From: Chloroflexota bacterium
GTDB taxonomy: Bacteria > Chloroflexota > UBA6077 > JACCZL01
Length of the DNA stretch: 55,804 nucleotides
Assembly (NCBI GenBank): GCA_030447245.1
Contig: JAUJPG010000035.1
Coordinates: 1-55,804 of the forward strand
Reading direction: 5' to 3'
The notes beneath the pieces were generated by a model, which worked only from the letters and a program-made list of their open reading frames with translations, ran no database searches and was not told where the DNA came from. Below, piece by piece: positions 25,141-36,435 of the stretch. The first letter of the stretch is position 1, and every line of letters begins with the position of its first letter. The translations under genes and the position numbers were made by a program.

Positions 25141-25947
25141 CTACTCGCTGACCTGACCCGTGCGGCGCTCGATCTCCAGCTCGCGACGGGTACCCAGGGC
25201 ACCACCGAGGGTGCTGGCCACCAGGCCAAGGATGGAGCCGCCGAGGGCACCCCAGGCGGCATTGCGAGCGCGCTCGGCTGCCCGAGCGACGTCGATCGGC
25301 TGGATGTTCTGCGCAGCCTGTTGAGCCTGACCCGGGTCGGCGTTCAAGCTACCCGCGAAGCTGCCGAGGTTACCCAGGATAGACCCGAGTCCCTGGCTGG
25401 CTAGCCAGAGCGTGACCGGCACGGCAACCAGGAAGACCAGAGCACCGTTCAGTGCGCCCCAGTTGCGGTCGAACACGGCCGCCGTCTTGCCGGCCACGTA
25501 GCCGCCGAGCAGGAATGAGAACAGGGCCGAGACCGCGCCCCAAGCCGCCGAGTTCCGCCCAGCTTCCCCCGGTGGCCCGCCAGCGGCAGCCGCGTCGCCC
25601 GCATTCACGGTCGTCAGGCCGATGGCGACCCCAAGCAGGCTCAGCAGCAGCAGCGTCGTCAGGGCGGTAACCAGTCCTGCGAGGATGGGGCCCCAGCGGA
25701 CGCGGTCCTGCCGCAGGTTCATCGACCTTGGCAGCTCGACGTCAATGGCGTCGTCCATGTTCGCTCGGCGTCTTTCAGAGCGGGCTGGCGCACTCGGGCC
25801 CGGTTCGGTCCGGGTGACGGTCACCGGCGCGGTCGACCGACTCACTGTGGCATCGTCGTCACCCCGCCAATCACCCTGCTGGGCGCCGATGTGATCGTCC
25901 GCCATGCCTGCGCCATCCGCGACAACCCTGCCGCGACGTTCGTCCAT
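25141..25947 (-). CDS. Uncharacterised integral membrane protein with an acidic N-terminal tail
   Basis: A 268-residue protein. About 85 hydrophilic residues precede three to four hydrophobic segments: GPILAGLVTALTTLLLLSLL, AAWGAVSALFSFLLGGYVAG, ALVFLVAVPVTLWLASQG, and the Gly-rich AWGALGGSILGLVASTLGGA. Gly-rich small-residue helices suggest close packing in the membrane. I recognise no catalytic motif. Annotators might call it a permease-like or DUF-type membrane protein. ATG 25947 has AAGGAG eight bases upstream. It is divergent from the coiled-coil gene at 26121 and may share its control region. Confidence 0.75.
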   Translation of the reverse strand: MDERRGRVVADGAGMADDHIGAQQGDWRGDDDATVSRSTAPVTVTRTEPGPSAPARSERRRANMDDAIDVELPRSMNLRQDRVRWGPILAGLVTALTTLLLLSLLGVAIGLTTVNAGDAAAAGGPPGEAGRNSAAWGAVSALFSFLLGGYVAGKTAAVFDRNWGALNGALVFLVAVPVTLWLASQGLGSILGNLGSFAGSLNADPGQAQQAAQNIQPIDVARAAERARNAAWGALGGSILGLVASTLGGALGTRRELEIERRTGQVSE

Positions 25948-26120
25948 GAGAATAACTCCTTCGCGATGCTGCCCGGTGGCTGGATCATAGAATCCGCCTT
26001 CGAGTCAGAAGAGGGCGCAGAACGCGTGCGACGACAGTTGAGAATCCCCATGGCGATCACCTGGCACAGAACATGCGTTCCGTCCAGGTCAACATACTCA
26101 GCACAGGAGGACGAGGACCG

Positions 26121-26702
26121 ATGGCTGGGACATCGAAGACCGAAGGAGAGCTGGAGAAGGTCAAGGTGGAGCTGGAGGAGACGAAGGCGCAGCTCGAGGA
26201 TGCGAAGGCCGGCGCCGGCGATCGTAGCAGCGCCGGCAGGGCAGGCCGCGAAGACGCCGCGGCCGCGGCGGGCGGCTCCGCGCGAAGCGCGGTCGAGAGT
26301 GCCGCGTCGCCGACGGCCGAGGAGCTGCGGAAGAGCGACATGATGGCCCACCTGCTCGACGCGCTCGACCAGGGCCAGGACATCGGTCACTACGGACGAC
26401 TGGTCTTCGCGATGGTCGCCCGCCACTTCATGGCCGAGGAGGAGCTGGTCGAGTACCTGCAGAAGGATCGTGACTTCAGCGAGGAGCAGGCTCGCGCGCT
26501 GTACCTCCAGGTCCAGGGGCGCGACTATAATCCGCCGCGCCGCGACAAGATCCTCCAGTGGCAGCAAGAGCAGGAGTTCCCGATCTGCCCCAATCCGGAC
26601 GACCCGGACTCCTGCAACGTCTACCGCGATCTCCAGTTCCCCGACAGCGTCTACGAGGACATCGCCGAGTACCGCGAGCAGAAGGCCGAGGCGACCCAGT
26701 AG
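26121..26702 (+). CDS. Hypothetical protein with N-terminal coiled coil
   Basis: A 193-residue protein. Residues about 5-35 form a heptad-like coiled coil (ELEKVKVELEETKAQLEDAK). An Ala/Gly-rich linker follows, then a conserved-looking C-terminal domain with MMAHLLDALDQGQDIGHYGR, VARHFMAEEELVEYL, PRRDKILQWQQEQEFPICPN. No known domain is recognised. AGGAGG lies close upstream of ATG 26121. Two hairpins follow the stop (26702-26723 and 26750-26775). Confidence 0.75.
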   Translation: MAGTSKTEGELEKVKVELEETKAQLEDAKAGAGDRSSAGRAGREDAAAAAGGSARSAVESAASPTAEELRKSDMMAHLLDALDQGQDIGHYGRLVFAMVARHFMAEEELVEYLQKDRDFSEEQARALYLQVQGRDYNPPRRDKILQWQQEQEFPICPNPDDPDSCNVYRDLQFPDSVYEDIAEYREQKAEATQ

Positions 26703-26775
26703 GGACGGTCCACAAACCGTCCCAAGGCAGCTCAAAGGCTGCGGCCGAGAGGGGCGGACCCGTGTGTCCGCCCCT
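26702..26775 (+). terminator. Two consecutive hairpins after the coiled-coil gene
   Basis: The first hairpin (26702-26723) has 8-base perfect arms. The second (26750-26775) has 10-base perfect arms, AGGGGCGGAC with GTCCGCCCCT. Neither has a T-run. Together they probably end transcription from the left. Nothing else is seen up to the livM stop at 26982. Confidence 0.55.
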
Positions 26776-26981
26776 GCTAGATCTGGCCGTGGAAGGTGTC
26801 GCAAGCTCCCACGTCATCGCGCGAGTAGCCGGATCTGACCCAGACCTGGGGCTGCTCCGCGGAGTCGTGGGTCCATGTCTCAGGATTGACGCGATCCTGG
26901 ACGCTCTTCTGTATGCGGCCCTCGCCGACCGTCGCGGCCGGTGCCTTCAGCGCGCGGTCCTTGATCTGTGAACGGCGTCGC

Positions 26982-28025
26982 TCAGGCGCGCGTCGCCGGC
27001 GAGACCGGCGCGCCCTCCTCGCCCTCGCGCGGCCGGGGCTCGGCCCCATCCACTGTCGTGATGGCAGGCTCGGTCAGCGTCGTGATCTCGCCGGCCGAGC
27101 CGCGCCGGCGGTGGAGGCTGTGCAGCAGCGTGCCCCAGATGCCACGCCGGAAGCCGAGCACGATGACGATGAAGATGGTGCCGGTCACCACCCCCCAGGC
27201 ATCGGTGAACGTCGATAGCCAATCGCGCAGGAGCAGGAAGATTGCCGCCCCGAGGATGCTGCCCCAGAGCGTCCCGATGCCGCCCAGGATGGTCATGACG
27301 ACCGCCGTGCCGGAGGTCGACCAGTGCACCAGCTCCAGCGCGGCGAAGCCGTGCCCCAGCGAGTACAGGCCGCCGGCCAGGCCGGACAGGAAGGCGGACA
27401 GCACGAAGGCCAGCAGCTTGTACCGGCCAGTCGGGTAGCCGAGTGCCTGGGCCCGTGCCTCATTGTCGCGGATCGCCACCAGCACGTGACCGAACGGCGA
27501 ATGCACGATCCGATAGGCGAGCCAATACCCGAACAGGATCAGCGGCAGCGCGGCGTAGTAGAAGGCGGTCGCATCTTGAATGGCGGACCCGAGGAACGTC
27601 CGCGAGATGCCCTGCAAGCCGTTCTCGCCGCCGGTGATTGGGCGCGCCTCGTTGACCACGTAGAACACCATCTGGGCGAAGGCCAGGGTGACCATCGCGA
27701 AGTAGATCCCGGTGCTGCGGATCGCGAGGTAGCCGGTCGGCACGGCTAGCAGGACCGCCGCGCCGGCGCCGACGAGCGCGGCGAAGGGGTAATCGAGCGC
27801 GATCGACTTGGTCAGATAGCCGGCCGCGTAGCCGCCCAGGCCCCAGAACATGGCGTGCCCGAAGGACAGTAGCCCGACGAAGCCGAGCAGCAGGTCGACC
27901 GAGATCGCGAACAGCCCCCAGAGCAGGATGTCCAGGGCCAGGACCGGGTAGAGGATGCGGGGCAGCGCCAGCGCCAGGATCAGGCCGATGCCGTAGCCAG
28001 CGAGCCGTACCGTTCGAGTGTTCAC
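26982..28025 (-). CDS. livM: Branched-chain amino-acid-type ABC transporter permease LivM
   Basis: Inner-membrane permease of the HAAT (Liv) ABC family, 347 residues. It has a run of hydrophobic helices, the family signature GYAAGYLTKS with GLLSFGHAMFWGLG just before it, and the EAA-like loop ALGYPTGRYKLLAFVLSAFL. A charged tail of about 40 residues follows the last helix. The GTG start overlaps the livH stop (GTGA), showing translational coupling. It is the last gene of the unit livG-livF-binding protein-livH-livM. The transported compound is unknown: the family also carries amides, urea and aromatic acids. Confidence 0.93.
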   Translation of the reverse strand: MNTRTVRLAGYGIGLILALALPRILYPVLALDILLWGLFAISVDLLLGFVGLLSFGHAMFWGLGGYAAGYLTKSIALDYPFAALVGAGAAVLLAVPTGYLAIRSTGIYFAMVTLAFAQMVFYVVNEARPITGGENGLQGISRTFLGSAIQDATAFYYAALPLILFGYWLAYRIVHSPFGHVLVAIRDNEARAQALGYPTGRYKLLAFVLSAFLSGLAGGLYSLGHGFAALELVHWSTSGTAVVMTILGGIGTLWGSILGAAIFLLLRDWLSTFTDAWGVVTGTIFIVIVLGFRRGIWGTLLHSLHRRRGSAGEITTLTEPAITTVDGAEPRPREGEEGAPVSPATRA

Positions 28026-28897
28026 GCTGCCTCCACGCTGCCGAACAGGCCGGCCGGTCGGACCAGCAACACCACCGCCATCAGGATGAACACCAGCGTA
28101 TTGGCCAGCGGCGGGACGACGGCCAGGCCGATCCCGAAGACCACGCCGACCAGCAGGCCCGCGACGATCGCACCGACGATCGAGCCGAGCCCGCCGATGA
28201 CGACGACCGCGAACACGGTGATGATCAGCTCGGCGCCCATCAGCGGGTACACGCTCTGCATCGGGGCGGCCAGCACCCCGCCAAGCGCCGCGAGCCCCAC
28301 GCCGAAGCCGAACACCGGGGTGACCCAGCGATCGACGTCGACGCCCAACGCGCGGGTCAGGTCCGGCTTCTCCGTCGCAGCGCGGACGATCATCCCCACC
28401 CGTGTTCGCTCGATCAGGTACCAGACCGCGACGCAGACCGCGATTGCGAAGAGCACCGCGAACAGTCGGTAGTTCGGATAGAAGAACAGGCCCAGGTTGG
28501 TCGCGCCGGCCAGCTCGCGCGGCGGCGCGTACGGCTGGCCCTGCATCCCGTAGCGCAGGCGCATGGCATCCTGAAGGATCAACGTGATGCCGAAGGTCAG
28601 GAGGAAGTTGTACAGCGGGTCGAGCGCATACAGGCGGCGAATGAGGGTCCGCTCCAGGACCATCCCGAGCAGCCCAACGACCAGCGGCGCCACGATGAGC
28701 GCCGCCCAGAATGGGAGGCCGCTCTGCTGGAGCAGAATGTAGGCGGCGAACGCGCCGAGCATGAAGAACGCGCCGTGCGCGAAGTTCACCACCCGCAGGA
28801 CCCCGAAGATGATCGCCAGCCCGAGCGAGAGCAGGGCGTAGAAAGTGCCCTGCACCAGGCCGTTGAACATCTGCGGGAGGAGCGTCACTGGGTCCAT
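28022..28897 (-). CDS. livH: Branched-chain amino-acid-type ABC transporter permease LivH
   Basis: The 291-residue partner of LivM. Family features are GLVQGTFYALLSLGLAIIFG, VVNFAHGAFFMLGAFAAYI, and the cytoplasmic loop VRAATEKPDLTRALGVDVDR. It has about eight predicted membrane helices. It stands 84 bp after the binding-protein gene and overlaps livM by four bases. Unlike the genes to its right, the frame is intact, so the damage seen from 29.7 kb begins upstream of this gene. Confidence 0.93.
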   Translation of the reverse strand: MDPVTLLPQMFNGLVQGTFYALLSLGLAIIFGVLRVVNFAHGAFFMLGAFAAYILLQQSGLPFWAALIVAPLVVGLLGMVLERTLIRRLYALDPLYNFLLTFGITLILQDAMRLRYGMQGQPYAPPRELAGATNLGLFFYPNYRLFAVLFAIAVCVAVWYLIERTRVGMIVRAATEKPDLTRALGVDVDRWVTPVFGFGVGLAALGGVLAAPMQSVYPLMGAELIITVFAVVVIGGLGSIVGAIVAGLLVGVVFGIGLAVVPPLANTLVFILMAVVLLVRPAGLFGSVEAA

Positions 28898-28981
28898 GGC
28901 GACTCCAAGCGAGGAGTGGCGAGCGGCAATTGACGAGATGGAAGACCCCTCGTCACTCGCCTCTTACCACTCCTCACTCGC

Positions 28982-30377
<1,396 letters not shown>

Positions 30378-30477
30378 CGTTACCTCCCCCGTCGGGTGTT
30401 GTGTGTCCGGATCTCGATGTCCGGGATGGGCCGTGATGGTGCCTGTATCCGATACCCATTGCTCGATACCTATGCGC

Positions 30478-31144
30478 CTAGGTGGGTCGGCGGCTCCACG
30501 CTCGCGGGCTTTCACCTCCTCGTTCGTGAGGCTCTCGACGATGCGGCCTCGGCCAGCAGGTAGTGGCGCTCGGCGACGCCGGCCGCGAAGCGCAGGTTCT
30601 GCTCGATGAGCAAGATGGTAACGCCGTGGTGCTTGACCTCGCCGATGATCGCGCCGTCTGCTGGACGAGGACTTTCTCGGCTCGTCCAGCAGCAGCAGGC
30701 GCGCCCCCATCCGCAGCACGCGGGCGATCGCCAACATCTGCTGCTCGCCGGACAGCTTAGTGCCCGCGCTCCGCCGCCTTGCAGGCGAGGAACATCTGGT
30801 AGATTCGATCCACTCTCCACGGTCACGGCCCGACCGCCGTGGCAGCCTGAGGTTCTCTTCGACCGACAAGGTCGCGTAGATCCCGCGATCGTCGGCACGT
30901 AATTCGAGGGCGCGTACGATGCTGGGAGGTCGGAGATGTCGAGGCCATCCGCGCAATCCGCCCCTTGACCCTGCTGGTGCGCGCCCATCAGGCAGCGGAG
31001 TAGTGGTCTTCGCCGGCCCCGTTCCGCCCCACCAGCGTGACAACCTGCCCCTGATCGACCTCCAGGTCGAGGCCACGCAGCACCTGCGCCTCGCCGTACC
31101 ACGCCTTCAGCCCCTCGATCCCAAGCACGTTCGCTCTCAGCCAT
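30478..31144 (-). pseudogene. livF: Liv-type ABC transporter ATPase LivF, frameshifted
   Basis: Minus-strand pieces in different frames give LGIEGLKAWYGEAQVLRGLD, QVVTLVGRNGAG (Walker A; the following GKTT is broken by an extra base), QQMLAIARVLRMGARLLLLDEP, HHGVTILLIEQNLRFA and SLTNEEVKARE. Total span and order fit a LivF of about 230 residues. Several indels are needed to join them. The likely start is ATG 31144 and the likely stop TAG 30478. It follows livG by 47 bp and precedes the binding-protein gene. Confidence 0.78.
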
Positions 31145-31191
31145 CACGTTTCGCGGGTTCCGAGCGCAGCCCTGCACCGCGACCGTCAGCA

Positions 31192-31950
31192 TCAGCTCCG
31201 TCCCACTGACCGCGGACGGCTGATGGCGGCAACATCGTCCGCGTGCGCCTCCAGGTACGCCTCGATCACCTGCGGTCCTGGCGGACCTCACCGTACGAGC
31301 CTTCGGCCAGGATGCCGCCGTACTGGAGGACGGTCACGCGATCGGCCAGCGACAGCACGACCCCCATGTTGTGCTCGACCAGCACGACGGTCCGCCCGGA
31401 CCCGGCCGGATCGATGATGCGACGTCGTCGACGCTCATCCCAGCCGTCGGCTCGTCGAGCAACAGAAGCTTCGGCTCGCCGAGTGACCAGCGCCATCTCG
31501 AGCGCCCGTTTCGGCCGTAGGCAGGTTGTGCACCTCGCGGACCGCCACCCCTTCCAGGGCCCCCACCTGCTCCAGCAGCTCCAGCGCCCGCGTGGCTCCA
31601 GGACGCGCCCGACATCGAAGCGATAGCCGAGGCTGGTGGCCGACTGCAGCGCAATCGCGCCGCTCGACCGTAAGCTGCTCGAACAGGCTGGTGATCTGAA
31701 AGGAGCGTCCCACGCCGCGGCGAGCGATCTCTCTCCGGGGGCAGCTTGGTGACGTCCTCGCCAGCCAGCAGAACCCGCCCATCGGTCGGCTTCAGGAAGC
31801 CGCTCAGCATGTTGAACAGCGTCGTCTTGCCGTTCCCATTCGGCCCGACCAGGGCGTGGACGGTGCCCTCTTCGACCCGCAGGTCGACGCTGTTCACGGC
31901 GCGGAAGCCGCGAAACCTTGGTCAGGCGGCGTGTTCTCGAGCAGGACCAT
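31192..31950 (-). pseudogene. livG: Liv-type ABC transporter ATPase LivG, frameshifted
   Basis: Pieces in three frames give [92 protein letters not shown] and EGSYGEVRQD. These are Walker A, Walker B and switch region of LivG. At least four indels are needed for one frame. The likely start is ATG 31950 and the likely stop TGA 31192. It is the first gene of the Liv unit, divergent from the LLM oxidoreductase gene at 32068. Confidence 0.78.
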
Positions 31951-32067
31951 CGCTCACCAGGTGGCCAGCGCGAGCGCGGGCGAGGCGTCTCGTGGTCGGT
32001 TAGTATGCACACTATTGCAGCCTGCGGCTACGTTCGTGGGCCAGCGGGATGCACGTCGGGAGGTGGT

Positions 32068-32905
32068 ATGGCTCAGCGGCTCCGCTTCGGGATCGCGGAC
32101 CATCGAACCGTTCCTGGCCGATGCTGTGGCGGGAGCGCTGGCGATACCGAGGCGCTCGAAGCTTCGACAGCGCCTGGGACTGCGATCACTTCACCCAGCC
32201 GAGCCGGGCCGGCGGCCGCCACTACGAGGGGCTGGAGCCTGCTGGCGGCCTGGCCGGCAATTCGAGTCGGCTGCCTCGTGAGCTGCAACACCTTCCGCCA
32301 CCCGGCCCTGCTGTCCACGAGGCGATCACCGTCGACCACATCTCAAACGGCTGGAGGCTGGCCTGGGCGCGCTGGTTCGTACCGGAGCACGAAAACGTTT
32401 CTGGGCGGCTTCCGCCCCGGTAGCAGCCTGGTCAGCCGCTTCCGCGAGGCGGTCGAGATCGTCGATGGGCTGCTCCGACAGCAGGTGGTCACCCGCGAGG
32501 GGCAAGTACTACCAGGTTCGCGCGGGCAGCTTGAAGCGGCGGGTCAGCAGCCGCGACCGCCGTTAGTGCTCGGCGCTCACGGTCCCAGGATGCTTCGGAT
32601 CGTCGCCGAGTACGCCGACGGCTGGAACTCGTTCGGCACCGTCGACGAGATGCGCGAGCGCAACCAGGTCCTGGACGAGCACTGTGCCTCGATCGGCCGC
32701 GATCCAGGTGAGATCCGTCGCGGGCTGTACGGCTGGGCAGCGCTGATGCCGTCGACCCGGTTGGCGTCGCCGACGCGTTTCACGATATGGTTGGCAGCTA
32801 CCGCGAGGTCGGCGTCGACGAGTTCATCATCGACCAGCCGACCCGAGCAGCACCCCACATCGAGCGCATCGCCGCCGAGGCGCTCCCGTGCTGCGAGCCT
32901 CGAGG
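32068..32905 (+). pseudogene. LLM-class flavin-dependent oxidoreductase, frameshifted
   Basis: A luciferase-like monooxygenase/F420-type reductase. Joining frames gives GFDSAWDCDHFTQ-like and CLVSCNTFRHPALLS pieces, SLVSRFREAVEIVDGLLRQQ, PRPPLVLGAHGPRMLRIVAE, YADGWNSFGTVDEMRERNQV, EIRRGLYGWAALM and GSYREVGVDEFIIDQPTRA. At least five indels are needed. ATG 32068 follows GGGAGGTGG. The C-terminal end is unclear; similarity fades near 32905. The enzyme would oxidise or reduce a small molecule with a bound flavin; its position next to the Liv unit suggests that it acts on the imported compound. Confidence 0.75.
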
Positions 32906-32945
32906 CTCTCACCGGGACGCCGCGCTCGGCCAGGCCGACATGCGC

Positions 32946-34322
32946 CTACGCGGGTCGATCGGCGACGGCTTCATGACCGACGCGGCGATCTTGATGCCGG
33001 CGTAGAAGCGGGACAGCTCCAGATTCTCGTTCGGGGCGTGATTGGCCTCGTCGAAGGTTGATACGGGACTTTGATCAGCGGCAGGCCGAGGTCGCGGGTG
33101 AACGCGTAGTCCGGAAGAGCTGCTGCCCATGCACGGGACGATCAGCGGCGCTCGCCGAGCGCGCGCTCGACCGCCCCGGCGACGATCTGCACGTACGGGT
33201 CGCCGACCGCTGTGCGAGGGCTCCATCGAGCCGATCCGCCGGACCGTCACGTTCGGGCGCGCTCTCGGACGTGCCGAACCAGCTTGTCGTAGACGTCGTC
33301 GGCGCGCTGGTCCACGACCAGCCGCATGTCGTTCGCATGACCGCGCGGGCGGGGATAATGGTCTTGGAACCGTACCCGGGCGTAGCAGCGCCCAGGCGGG
33401 CGATGTTGAGAGTCGGGTGGAACATGGTCCGCTCGAAGAAGCTGGCCGCGTCCGAGCCGACGCCCAGCAAGCGGGCAAGGCGATCGAGCTTCAAAGCCGC
33501 CGGGGAGAAACGCGGCGACGTCAATCGGCAGCTCTCTGACGGCGCGCAGCGCTCACTTCAAGGTGCGGACGTCGTCGTAGAAGCCCTGGATCAGCACGCG
33601 GCCATCGGACTCCCGCAGCGTCGAAAGTAGGTGGACCAGCTCCCAGGCCGTCCGGCAGCAGGTTGCCGCCGTGGCCAGAGTGCGGTGGTCACGCCGGGCC
33701 GCGGGCTTCGAAGCCGACGTAGAGAATGCCGCGGACGCCCAGCGAGACGGTCTGCCGCCCGCTCTCGTGGACCGCCCGTCCGGTTGGCCGACCAGGTCGG
33801 CCTTGAGCAGGTCGCGGTGCTCGCGGACGAACTGGGCCAGGTTCGGGCTGGAGCTTTCCTCCTCGCCCTCGAAGATGAAGGTGACGTTGATCGGCGGCCG
33901 TCCGGCGACCGCTCTCCAGGCCCGGTAGGCCAGGAGCTGGGCGAGCAATTGGCCTTGTTGTCGCCGGGTCCCGCGCTCCCAGAGGCGGCCGTCGCGGATG
34001 GTCGGCTCGAAGGAGGGCTGTGCCAGGCATCGAGCGGGTCAACTGGACGTCGTAGTGACCGTAGATCAGCACGGTCGGCGCCCCTCGACCCGCTCGCCTG
34101 TGCCGACGACGACCGGCTGACCGGCCGTCGGCAGGACCTGCGTGTCGATGCCGTCCGCGCGCATCATTCCGGCCAGCAAGCTCGGCGCACTCCTTGACGC
34201 CAACGTCCTGCGCGCTGATGCTCGGCTGCCGAACGAGCGTCTTCAACTGCTCCAACATCCTCGGCGTGGTCCTCGACATACGCACCGACCGCTTCGAGCT
34301 GCTGTACATCCGCCGCGCTCAT
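32946..34322 (-). pseudogene. M20-family metallopeptidase (dipeptidase/amidohydrolase), frameshifted
   Basis: Pieces in several frames give MLEQLKTLVRQPSISAQDVG, GAPTVLIYGHYDVQ (first metal His and Asp), PPINVTFIFEGEEESSSPNL (catalytic Glu-Glu), TMFHPTLNIA, and NHAPNENLELSRFYAGIKIA (last metal His region). Domain order matches M20 dipeptidases of about 450 residues. ATG 34322 follows AGGAAGT. The stop is probably TAG 32946, convergent with the LLM gene. At least six indels. It would cleave an amide or peptide bond in the cytoplasm. Confidence 0.75.
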
Positions 34323-34709
34323 GGGACTTCCTTTGACTCATGTGTTCGGCTTCATGCTACCCCACAACGATGCACCGGGCCGCTTCGCCCGCGCACGGCG
34401 CGATCGAAGCGGAGGCGGGGGCGTGGAAGCGGACCCAGCAGCACGCCTGGGAGATCCACACGATGGAGGCCTCGGTCGTGGCACGGGCGCCAAAGGGGCC
34501 TGCTTTGGATCGTTACTGTAGTCGCCACTCCCGAGCCAGAGAGCCGCCCAGCCTACGCGAAGCTGGCGACGTCCGACGGGGTGCCGGGTGGCAAGCTGCT
34601 GGAGCGGTCACGTACTCGGCGCCGCGTGGCGCTTCGCCCGGCCGACCAAGACCGATCCCATGGTATCCTTCCGTGGCTGGACCACGCTGAGTCCCGCGTT
34701 GAGGCTGCG
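34323..34709. other. Gap between the M20 and ferritin-like genes
   Basis: About 390 bp between divergent genes. Open frames here are not family-like. Promoters for both directions are expected but none stands out. Confidence 0.4.
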
Positions 34710-34970
34710 ATGATCGCTCAGGAGCCCGGACACATCCGCACGTCGGCCCGCGCCCTCCCCGATGATCCGGAGGCGCTGATGGACGAGGTCTGGCGGCTGG
34801 TCGACTGGATCGGGGCCGTGGCGACCGACCCGGAGCGCTACCACGTCGAGCTGATTCGGGACGGCATCGAGCGGGCCGACCTGAACCTGATCGAGGTCGG
34901 GCTGCACCGCTTCCGCGATGTCACGCTGCTCGAGGACGATGACGAGCGGATCGAGGAGGGAAGACCATGA
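34710..34970 (+). CDS. Small hypothetical protein ahead of the ferritin-like pair
   Basis: An 86-residue acidic helical protein (DPEALMDEVWRLVDWIGAVA, RYHVELIRDGIERADLNLIE, LHRFRDVTLLEDDDERIEEG). No family is recognised. Its stop overlaps the next start as ATGA, with GGAGGGAAGACC serving the downstream gene, so the two are coupled. The frame is intact although it lies inside the frameshift-dense block. Confidence 0.6.
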   Translation: MIAQEPGHIRTSARALPDDPEALMDEVWRLVDWIGAVATDPERYHVELIRDGIERADLNLIEVGLHRFRDVTLLEDDDERIEEGRP

Positions 34971-35652
34971 CCGTGGCGCTACGCGACCGACGCCGCCTCG
35001 CCGGGCGAGCTGCTCGTCAAGTCGAACGCCCAGGCGCTCGCCGCCTTCCGATACCTCGAGCGTGAGATCTTCCGCCTGCTCGGCGGATGGATGGCGATCA
35101 CGCCGGAGTGGGACGTCAAGCTGGCGACCAGCAAGCACGTCTGGGAGGGCGCCCAGCACGCCGAGCGGCTCGGCCGCCGCCTGGTCGAGCTGCGTGCGCG
35201 CGCGTGGCACCCGCGTGCCGGGCGGCGCTGCGCGACCTGGTCCAGGCCGCCGACCGCTCGACCGACACGCTCGATCGGCTGGTCGCGGTCTACCGGGTGG
35301 TCAGCCCTACCTGGCGACGGCCTACGCCGAGCTGGCCAGCGCACCTCGGCCGTGGCCGACGCCCCGACGGTCGACCTGCTGGCCGACCTGTCCCCGCGCG
35401 TGGAGCGCCAGATCCGCTGGGGCGAGTCCTGGATCGGCGAGCTGGCGACCGATCGGGAGCGGCGCGAGCGAGCGATCCGCTGGCAGCTCGAGCTGGAGCG
35501 GCACGTTGGGGCGATCCGTGACGCCCTTGCCGGGCGGCACGACCGAGCTGATCGACGCCGACCCGACGCCGCCGAGTCCGCGCTGGATCGAGGGTCGCCC
35601 CTACGAGCCCCAGGTCAAGAACGCCGTCCGGGACGAGCGGTTCGTCCTCTGA
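34967..35652 (+). pseudogene. Ferritin-like domain protein 1, frameshifted
   Basis: Joined frames give GELLVKSNAQALAAFRYLER, EIFRLLGGWMAITPEWDVKL, SKHVWEGAQHAERLGRRLVE, TSAVADAPTVDLLADLSPRV, WGESWIGELATDRERRERAI and a C-terminus ending NAVRDERFVL. Glu plus Glu-x-x-x-His in a helical bundle suggests a ferritin-like, possibly diiron, protein of about 228 residues. At least four indels. ATG 34967 overlaps the upstream stop; TGA 35650-35652 overlaps the next ATG. The three genes form one coupled unit. Confidence 0.65.
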
Positions 35653-36387
35653 TGAATGTCCGTCCCGAGGAGCCGGATCCCGACCCCGAACGCGAGCTGT
35701 TCTCGCGGATGCACCGGATGTCCCAGAGCGAGCTGGGGGCCGCCGAGCTCCTCGGACGGGTGATGTACGAGCACCCCAACATGCCTTTTGAGTTTCACTA
35801 CGACATGGCTCGCCAGACCTGGGACGAGGTCCGCCACGAGGTCGCCTGGAAGCGGCTGGAGGATATCGGCGGCCACCTCGGGATGCTCCCGGAGCGGCCC
35901 GGCGGCAACTTCGAGCGGCGGATGTCGATGGACTTGCCGCACCTGTTGGCGATCCTCAGGGCCAGTCGAGGAGGCGGCCGGCAACGTTCGCTTCAAGGAG
36001 TACATCCAGGAGGGCCTGGCCAAGGGCGACTTCGAGACGGCGCTGCTACGACTACGTCCTGGCCGACGAGACGACTCACGTCCGCTCCAGACGCGCTGGC
36101 TGTCCTGGCTGGCGAACCACGACGCCGCCACGCAACGGCGCTGGATCGAGGAGGCCAAGGTTGTCGAACGCGTGGAACGAGCGGATGCGTGTCGCGGCCG
36201 ACGAGCACGACCGCGCGGTTCTGGCCCGCTTCGACATCCACCTCGATAGCGAGACGATGGCGGCCCAGGCCCAGGCAATGGAGTTCCGCCCCTCGCCGAT
36301 TAGCGATCGCGGCGGAGCCGCACCCCGGTCACTCTCCGAATCGACGACGAGATCCTGGCCCACGGCGTCCGCGCCCGCTGGAAGTGA
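35652..36387 (+). pseudogene. Ferritin-like domain protein 2, frameshifted
   Basis: Pieces give RELFSRMHRMSQSELGAAEL, PFEFHYDMARQTWDEVRHEV (Glu-x-x-His as in diiron four-helix proteins), AAGNVRFKEYIQEGLAKGDF, MRVAADEHDRAVLARFDIHL, and an end LRIDDEILAHGVRARWK. It shares architecture with the preceding gene, and the two may form a heteromer; some other such proteins act as oxidases or hydroxylases. At least four indels. ATG 35652 overlaps the upstream TGA; the stop is TGA 36385-36387. Confidence 0.65.
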
Positions 36388-36435
36388 TGCGCTAGCCGCG
36401 GGTTCTTCGGCCCCGCAGCAGGCTCGCCTTCCGCC

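Noticed and set aside
28898..28981. A hairpin between livH and the binding-protein gene
   Set aside because: Arms match only in part and there is no T-run; too weak to call.
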